Source: Oscillospiraceae bacterium UBA1230 (GTDB taxonomy: Bacteria > Bacillota > Clostridia > Oscillospirales > Oscillospiraceae). Taken from it: a DNA stretch of 10,121 bases. The stretch's first letter is position 1; each line of letters begins with the position of its first letter. The stretch covers positions 1 through 10,121 of the forward strand of contig DBWU01000056.1 of assembly GCA_002309395.1 (NCBI GenBank), in the 5' to 3' direction. Made by a program: the position numbers and the translations under genes. Of this stretch, positions 6,619 to 10,121 are shown in pieces. Below the pieces are notes generated by a model. That model did not search any database. It saw only the letters and a list, made by a program, of their open reading frames with translations, and was not told the origin of the DNA.

Positions 6619-7221
6619 ATGGCTAAGAATATGCAGCCTGTCGCCAAGCGTTGCAAGGCGCTGGGTATTTCTCCTACCGTGATGGGATACGCGAAGAAGG
6701 AAACCAAGCGCAATCCCGGCGGCCAGATGAGAAAGAAGAAGAGCGAGTATGCCATCCAGCTCAACGAGAAGCAGAAGGTCAAGTTCGTGTACGGCATTCT
6801 GGAGAAGCAGTTCCATATGTACTACGAGAAGGCTTCCCACATGCCCGGCAAGACCGGCGAGAACCTGTTGACGCTGGTCGAGCGTCGGCTGGACAACGTG
6901 GTATACCGTCTGGGCTTTGCCATGACCCGTCGTGAGGCGCGTCAGTTGGTGAATCATGCCCATTTCACTGTGAACGGACAGAAGGTCAACATCCCCTCCT
7001 ATCTGGTTCGCGTGGGTGACGTCATTGAGGTCAAGGAAAGCAGCCGTTCTTCCGTGGCGTTCAAGCGCCTGATGGGTGAGGATGCGCCGCTGGTGACGGT
7101 TCCTCAGTGGTTGGAGCGTGAGAAGAACGCCTTAAAGGGTACCGTTACCAAGATGCCCGCCCGTGAGGACATTGATATGCCCATTGAGGAGCACCTCATC
7201 GTTGAGTTGTACTCCCGCTAA
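6619..7221 (+). CDS. rpsD: 30S ribosomal protein S4 (zinc-free form)
   Basis: S4 is a primary 16S rRNA-binding protein that starts 30S assembly; in several bacteria it also represses translation of its own operon. The 200-aa product has the N-terminal domain with KKSEYAIQLNEKQKVKFVYG, then an S4 RNA-binding domain at about residues 89-150 (RRLDNVVYRLGFAMTRREARQLVNH, then IPSYLVRVGD), and the family ending HLIVELYSR. The N-terminus contains only one cysteine (Cys12), so the four-cysteine zinc motif of some S4 proteins is absent. AAGGAGG at 6601-6607 serves the ATG at 6619. Placement between rpsK and rpoA is usual for clostridia; in Bacillus rpsD is elsewhere. Confidence 0.98.
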   Translation: MAKNMQPVAKRCKALGISPTVMGYAKKETKRNPGGQMRKKKSEYAIQLNEKQKVKFVYGILEKQFHMYYEKASHMPGKTGENLLTLVERRLDNVVYRLGFAMTRREARQLVNHAHFTVNGQKVNIPSYLVRVGDVIEVKESSRSSVAFKRLMGEDAPLVTVPQWLEREKNALKGTVTKMPAREDIDMPIEEHLIVELYSR

Positions 7222-7257
7222 TGTGGCGTAACCCTCGAGCACACACGGAACCGAACA

Positions 7258-7277
7258 GGCGCGGCACAGATCGCGCC
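7258..7277 (+). other. GC-rich hairpin in the rpsD-rpoA gap
   Basis: The 82-nt gap before rpoA is the largest inside the operon. It contains a perfect 6-bp stem, GGCGCG (7258-7263) pairing with CGCGCC (7272-7277), around an 8-nt loop. No T run follows, so it is not an intrinsic terminator. It ends 12 nt before the rpoA ribosome binding site (AAGGAGGG, 7290-7297). It could be a structural, processing or translational-control element; that role is inference. Confidence 0.5.
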
Positions 7278-7303
7278 GTAATGAGAATGAAGGAGGGTAC
7301 TGC

Positions 7304-8257
7304 ATGATCGAAATTGAGAAGCCCAAAATCGAGTGTATCGAAGCACCCGGCGATACTTCCTACGGGAAGTACGTGATCGAGCCGCTGGAGCGCGGCTACG
7401 GCAGGACGCTGGGCAATGCCCTGCGCCGCGTCATGCTTTCGTCCCTGCCCGGTACGGCTGCCACCAGCATCAAGATCGCCGGTGTACAGCACGAGTTTTC
7501 CACCGTCCCCGGCATGAAAGAGGACGTGACCGAGATCGTTTTGAACGTCAAGGAGCTGCTGGTCAAGCTGCACAGTGACGCGCCCAAGACGGTGTTCATC
7601 GAAGCCGCCGGCCCCTGTGAAGTGACGGCGGGCGACATCAAAGGCGACGGAGAGGTAGAGATCCTGAATCCCGACCTGCACATTGCCACGCTGGACGTAG
7701 GCGGCACGTTGAGCATGGAGATCACCTTGAGCCACGGCCGCGGCTATGTGTCTGCCGACCAGAACAAGGCGCTGCGGGGCGGCGTGATCGGCGTGATCCC
7801 CATCGACTCCATGTATACGCCGGTGTACAAGGTCAACTACACGGTGGAGAACACCCGTGTGGGGAACATGACCGACTTCGACAAGCTGACGCTGGAAGTG
7901 TGGACAGACAATACCATCTCCGCCCGTGACGCCGTGTCGCTGGGCGCCAAGATCCTGTGCGATCATTTCGCACTGTTCACCGACTTGAGCGACACGCTGG
8001 GCGACAAGTCCACCGTGGTGGAAAAGCCTGCCGATCAGCGGGATAAGGTGCTGGAGCTGACCATCGAGGAGCTGGATCTCAGCGTCCGCAGCTTCAACTG
8101 CCTCAAACGCGCCAACATCAACACGGTGGAGGATCTGATCTCCAAGACCGAGGATGAGATGATGAAGGTACGCAATCTGGGACGCAAGTCTCTGGAGGAA
8201 GTCATCAACAAGCTGGCGATGATGGGTTTGAGCCTGGCCAGCGAAGAAAACAACTGA
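7304..8257 (+). CDS. rpoA: RNA polymerase alpha subunit
   Basis: The alpha dimer is the assembly platform for RNA polymerase, and its C-terminal domain contacts UP-element DNA and activators. The 317-aa product has the N-terminal dimerisation/assembly domain (about 1-230; YGKYVIEPLERGYGRTLGNALRRVMLSSLPG near the start), a short linker and the C-terminal domain (about 248-312). Aligned with E. coli, the DNA-contact residues are all present at an offset of three: Arg262, Asn265, Cys266, Lys268, Gly293, Lys295, Ser296, Glu299. Strong AAGGAGGG (7290-7297) precedes ATG 7304. Gaps of 82 nt before and 44 nt after, each with a small hairpin, set it apart from the tight spacing of the rest of the operon. 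Confidence 0.98.
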   Translation: MIEIEKPKIECIEAPGDTSYGKYVIEPLERGYGRTLGNALRRVMLSSLPGTAATSIKIAGVQHEFSTVPGMKEDVTEIVLNVKELLVKLHSDAPKTVFIEAAGPCEVTAGDIKGDGEVEILNPDLHIATLDVGGTLSMEITLSHGRGYVSADQNKALRGGVIGVIPIDSMYTPVYKVNYTVENTRVGNMTDFDKLTLEVWTDNTISARDAVSLGAKILCDHFALFTDLSDTLGDKSTVVEKPADQRDKVLELTIEELDLSVRSFNCLKRANINTVEDLISKTEDEMMKVRNLGRKSLEEVINKLAMMGLSLASEENN

Positions 8258-8258
8258 C

Positions 8259-8277
8259 TTTCGCGCTCCACGCGGAA
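8259..8277 (+). other. Small hairpin between rpoA and rplQ
   Basis: One base after the rpoA stop, TTTCGCG (8259-8265) can pair with CGCGGAA (8271-8277) as a 7-bp stem including one G-U pair, with a 5-nt loop. No T run follows, so it is unlikely to terminate. It lies between the rpoA stop and the rplQ ribosome binding site AAGGAGG (8288-8294). A role in mRNA processing or in protecting the upstream message is possible but unproven. Confidence 0.45.
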
Positions 8278-8301
8278 GATCCTGACAAGGAGGAAACTGA
8301 A

Positions 8302-8646
8302 ATGCCCGGAACTCGTAAACTCGGCAAGACCACGGATCAGCGCAGAGCGATGCTCCGTCAGCAGGTCACCGATTTTCTGGATAACGGCAGGATGGAGACC
8401 ACCATCACCCGCGCCAAGGAGATCAAGCCCATGGCTGAAAAGATGATCACCCTCGGCAAGAAGGGCGATCTGGCGGCCTATCGTCAGGCTCTGGCGTTCA
8501 TCACCAGAGAGGACGTTGCCAACAAGCTGTTCAAGCAGATCGCGCCGGAGTATGCCGAGCGCAACGGCGGATATACCCGTATCGTTCGCACCGGCGTCCG
8601 TCGCGGCGACGCCGCCGAGACGGCTGTGATCGAGCTGGTCAAATAA
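8302..8646 (+). CDS. rplQ: 50S ribosomal protein L17
   Basis: L17 binds near the peptide exit tunnel of the 50S subunit. The 114-aa product shows the diagnostic N-terminus PGTRKLGKTTDQRRAMLRQQ, the central TRAKEIKPMAEKMITLGKKGD and the C-terminal ERNGGYTRIVRTGVRRGDAA, ending IELVK. It is the short form typical of Firmicutes. AAGGAGG (8288-8294) lies 7 nt before ATG 8302. It is the last gene of the superoperon, with the terminator 20 nt beyond its stop. Confidence 0.98.
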   Translation: MPGTRKLGKTTDQRRAMLRQQVTDFLDNGRMETTITRAKEIKPMAEKMITLGKKGDLAAYRQALAFITREDVANKLFKQIAPEYAERNGGYTRIVRTGVRRGDAAETAVIELVK

Positions 8647-8665
8647 GAAAGCCGGTTACACAGGG

Positions 8666-8711
8666 AAAACACCCTTTTCTATGGTTTGAGCCCATAGAAA
8701 AGGGTGTTTTT
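8666..8711 (+). terminator. Intrinsic terminator of the ribosomal superoperon
   Basis: A perfect 19-bp inverted repeat (8666-8684 with 8692-8710), a 7-nt loop (TTTGAGC) and five T residues at the 3' end (8707-8711). It begins 20 nt after the rplQ stop. The outer A/T pairs make it partly symmetric, but the opposite strand has only a four-base T run within the stem. It is well placed to end the long operon before the next, separately promoted gene. Confidence 0.93.
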
Positions 8712-8775
8712 GCATCGCGCAGCGGCAAGCTGCCGAAAAAACCGCCGCCGCGCCATATCCGCAGGCGAAAGGAGA

Positions 8776-8804
8776 TAGACACCGCCGCCGCAGTGTGGTA
8801 GAAT
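8776..8804 (+). promoter_or_regulatory. Vegetative-type promoter for the 8832-9680 gene
   Basis: A -35 element TAGACA (8776-8781) and a -10 element TAGAAT (8799-8804) lie exactly 17 nt apart, with a TGG extended -10 motif (8796-8798). Transcription would start near 8811, giving a leader of about 20 nt containing the ribosome binding site AAAGGAGGT (8815-8823). It lies downstream of the operon terminator, so this gene appears independently transcribed. Confidence 0.8.
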
Positions 8805-8831
8805 AGCATCAGTCAAAGGAGGTATGGAACG

Positions 8832-9680
8832 ATGGCAACGATTCGCTGTAAAGGTTGCGGCGCGTTTTATCGCTACGAGAAAGAGGGTTGCTGCCCCAGG
8901 TGCGGTGCGTATAATCGTCCCCCCGTCCGCGAGAAGGTGGACGCCGACGGCACGGTGCGCCACATGACCGACGATTCCTTTGCCCGGCACGGCGGCGGCA
9001 GTGACAAGGTGTGTTTTGAAACGAAGGAGTGCCATGAGGAGCAGGCTCGGCAGTACCGCGCCCCGAAGACCGCCTCCGCGCAAAGCGGCGAGTGGAAAAC
9101 CGCCGCTCCGGCGCAGACCGCCCCGTCCGGCGGAAAGAAACAGGCGAAACAGCCCTCCCTCGGCACCGTGATCCTGGTGGTCATGGTGGTGATCATCGCC
9201 ACCAGCGTGTCGCAGATGCTGGGCGATTCGGACGAATCGCAGACCGATGAGCCGGAGCAGGAAACGGAGTATGCCGAAGAACTGCCTTACAGTCAGTGGC
9301 AGGCGTCGGACTGCGAGATACAGACTGCGATGGGTCAGCGCATCCTGCTGGAGAACGGCGCCACGTTGGCTGTCACCGGTGTGGAGTGGGATCCGCAGCA
9401 AAGCGCCTATATCGTTCTGACGGAGCGGACGTATCTGGACGGGATGACGGAGGAGAACAGGGCGGCGGCGCGGGACAGAGTGTATCCGGAGGGGCTCTAT
9501 TGCCAGCGGGAGGACAGCTTCTTCGTGCTGGAGTGCATTGCCGAGGAAGAGAGCGGATACGTTTTTTTCACGGACGATCCCCTGCTGCTGCCGGGGCATA
9601 TCGTGTTTTACTATGAATCCCCGGAGGGCGACGCATACCGGCGCATCCGCATCACGCTGACGGTGCAGGACCCGGATTGA
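8832..9680 (+). CDS. Unrecognised zinc-ribbon membrane protein, single-pass
   Basis: I do not recognise a named family. The 282-aa product starts with a probable zinc ribbon, Cys6-X2-Cys9 and Cys21-X2-Cys24. A polar, Ala/Pro/Gln-rich linker follows (about 30-105; further Cys61 and Cys67). A basic stretch (KKQAK, 102-106) precedes one hydrophobic helix at about 110-130. By the positive-inside rule the zinc ribbon would be cytoplasmic and the acidic C-terminal part (131-282) outside. That part begins with a Glu/Asp-rich stalk and then looks strand-rich, with Cys161, Cys224 and Cys235. The ATG at 8832 follows AAAGGAGGT by 8 nt. It has its own promoter and faces secG across a shared terminator. 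A sensing or envelope role is only a guess from the architecture. The opposite-strand frame here is rejected. Confidence 0.85.
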   Translation: MATIRCKGCGAFYRYEKEGCCPRCGAYNRPPVREKVDADGTVRHMTDDSFARHGGGSDKVCFETKECHEEQARQYRAPKTASAQSGEWKTAAPAQTAPSGGKKQAKQPSLGTVILVVMVVIIATSVSQMLGDSDESQTDEPEQETEYAEELPYSQWQASDCEIQTAMGQRILLENGATLAVTGVEWDPQQSAYIVLTERTYLDGMTEENRAAARDRVYPEGLYCQREDSFFVLECIAEEESGYVFFTDDPLLLPGHIVFYYESPEGDAYRRIRITLTVQDPD

Positions 9681-9694
9681 CGGGCCGATCGCAT

Positions 9695-9723
9695 AAAAAA
9701 GCCGCCTCAAAAGAGGCGGCTTT
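9695..9723. terminator. Shared bidirectional terminator between convergent genes
   Basis: GCCGCCTC (9701-9708) pairs with GAGGCGGC (9713-9720) around an AAAA loop, extended by three A-T pairs on each side (9698-9700 with 9721-9723). On the - strand the stem is followed by six T residues, making a strong terminator for secG, whose stop is 14 nt away. On the + strand only three T residues follow, so it should be weaker for the 8832-9680 gene, which ends 17 nt before the stem. Confidence 0.9.
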
Positions 9724-9737
9724 CCGTTTGGAATCTC

Positions 9738-9980
9738 TTACAGGCCGGCGGCGACCATGCAGTTGAGCGCCAGCGTCAGCACGATGAAGGCGGCGCCGAC
9801 CCACTTGGTGGCTCTGGCGAGCTTGGCGTCCAGCGACTTTGCCTTGCTCTTTGCCATGTAGCTGTCGGCGATGCCGCCGATCGCGCCGGACAGACCCTGG
9901 CTCTTGCCGGACTGGAACAGCACCATCGCGGTCAGGATCAGACCCACGAGAAGCTGTAAAATCGTAATGAAAATCATCAT
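9738..9980 (-). CDS. secG: Preprotein translocase subunit SecG
   Basis: SecG is the small auxiliary subunit of the SecYEG translocon and stimulates SecA-driven export. The start is ATG at 9980 (reading MMIFITILQ), with GGAG (9992 to 9989) 8 nt upstream on the - strand. A frame open to 10022 would add 14 unrelated residues beyond that site; the second Met (9977) is a possible alternative start. The 80-aa product has two membrane helices (about 2-22 and 60-80) joined by the signature loop LFQSGKSQGLSGAIGG (21-36) and a basic segment (KSKAKSLDAKLARATK). Length fits the family. It is transcribed alone, towards the 8832-9680 gene. Confidence 0.95.
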   Translation of the reverse strand: MMIFITILQLLVGLILTAMVLFQSGKSQGLSGAIGGIADSYMAKSKAKSLDAKLARATKWVGAAFIVLTLALNCMVAAGL

Positions 9981-10039
9981 ATCGGAAACTCCTTTAACCG
10001 TATTCCATGCCAAACGGCACATTTATCAGCGTAAAAGCT

Positions 10040-10068
10040 ATGTTATCACAGTTTTTCCAAAAATGCAA
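10040..10068 (-). promoter_or_regulatory. Vegetative-type promoter of secG
   Basis: Read on the - strand, TTGCAT (10068-10063) and TAACAT (10045-10040) are 17 nt apart, and the spacer ends in TGA, an extended -10 motif. Transcription would start near 10033, giving a leader of about 50 nt before the secG ATG. The strong AT richness around the elements compared with the coding DNA supports this. Confidence 0.7.
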
Positions 10069-10085
10069 TAGGCAAGCGGGAAAAA

Positions 10086-10112
10086 TTTACGTCCTCCCTG
10101 TAGGACTACAAT
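10086..10112 (+). promoter_or_regulatory. Possible outward promoter with overlapping palindrome at window edge
   Basis: On the + strand, TACAAT (10107-10112) resembles a -10 element, with TTTACG (10086-10091) 15 nt upstream as a poor -35. Two overlapping dyads cover it: GTCCT/AGGAC (10091-10106) and TGTAG-GA-CTACA (10099-10110), which could be an operator. Any gene it serves would lie beyond the right end, so this is weakly supported. Confidence 0.25.
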
Positions 10113-10121
10113 ACATATTGG

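Noticed and set aside
8723..8740. Second hairpin (CGGCA/TGCCG) after the rplQ terminator
   Set aside because: The stem is only 5 bp with a 3-nt loop and is followed by A residues, not T. On the other strand the T run lies upstream of the stem, so it is not a terminator in either direction.
8679..9710. 343-residue open frame on the - strand opposite the 282-aa membrane protein
   Set aside because: It starts inside the terminator hairpin at 9710 and ends in the rplQ terminator. It has His/Arg/Leu-rich low-complexity sequence typical of a shadow frame. The + strand frame has a promoter, a strong ribosome binding site, a zinc ribbon and a membrane helix.
9981..10022. N-terminal extension of secG to 10022
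   Set aside because: The added 14 residues include the codons over the ribosome binding site itself and lack SecG similarity; ATG 9980 has correct spacing from GGAG.

Overview
The window holds the distal half of a bacterial ribosomal-protein superoperon (the spc and alpha operon gene sets) on the + strand, followed by an independently transcribed gene for an unrecognised membrane protein and a convergent secG on the - strand. Gene order (rpsH-rplF-rplR-rpsE-rpmD-rplO-secY-adk-map-KOW protein-infA-rpmJ-rpsM-rpsK-rpsD-rpoA-rplQ), strong AGGAGG-type ribosome binding sites, a small KOW-domain gene between map and infA, rpsD placed between rpsK and rpoA, and a Cys4 zinc-type adenylate kinase all point to a Bacillota/Clostridia genome. 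The GC-rich coding sequence and the protein variants look most like a gut Oscillospiraceae-type clostridium. This taxonomic placement is inference from gene order and family memory; no species can be named.

Layout. 1-2457: ribosomal proteins S8 (its start lies outside the window), L6, L18, S5, L30 and L15. 2459-5149: secY, adk and map, which are packed with 1-10 nt gaps or a 4-nt overlap. 5152-5782: a KOW-domain RNA-binding-like protein, translation initiation factor IF-1 (TTG start) and L36. 5809-8646: S13, S11, S4, RNA polymerase alpha and L17. A perfect 19-bp hairpin with a T run (8666-8711) ends the operon. 8776-8804 is a near-consensus promoter for a monocistronic 282-aa protein with a zinc ribbon, one membrane segment and an outside domain (8832-9680). 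9695-9723 is a shared bidirectional terminator, and secG (9738-9980, - strand) has its own promoter at 10040-10068. No stretch longer than about 185 nt lacks a gene.

How it works together. The operon couples ribosome assembly (S8, L6, L18, S5, L30, L15, L36, S13, S11, S4, L17), translation initiation (IF-1), nascent-protein processing (methionine aminopeptidase), protein export (SecY, with SecG nearby on the other strand), nucleotide homeostasis (adenylate kinase) and transcription (RNA polymerase alpha). In many junctions the stop codon of one gene lies directly against or inside the ribosome binding site of the next, suggesting strong translational coupling. The only larger internal gaps flank rpoA, and each contains a small GC-rich hairpin.

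Most of the window is conserved housekeeping DNA. The parts least explained by known biology are the 282-aa membrane zinc-ribbon gene, the KOW protein, and the hairpins around rpoA. I see no mobile element, CRISPR array, tRNA, rRNA or defence system.
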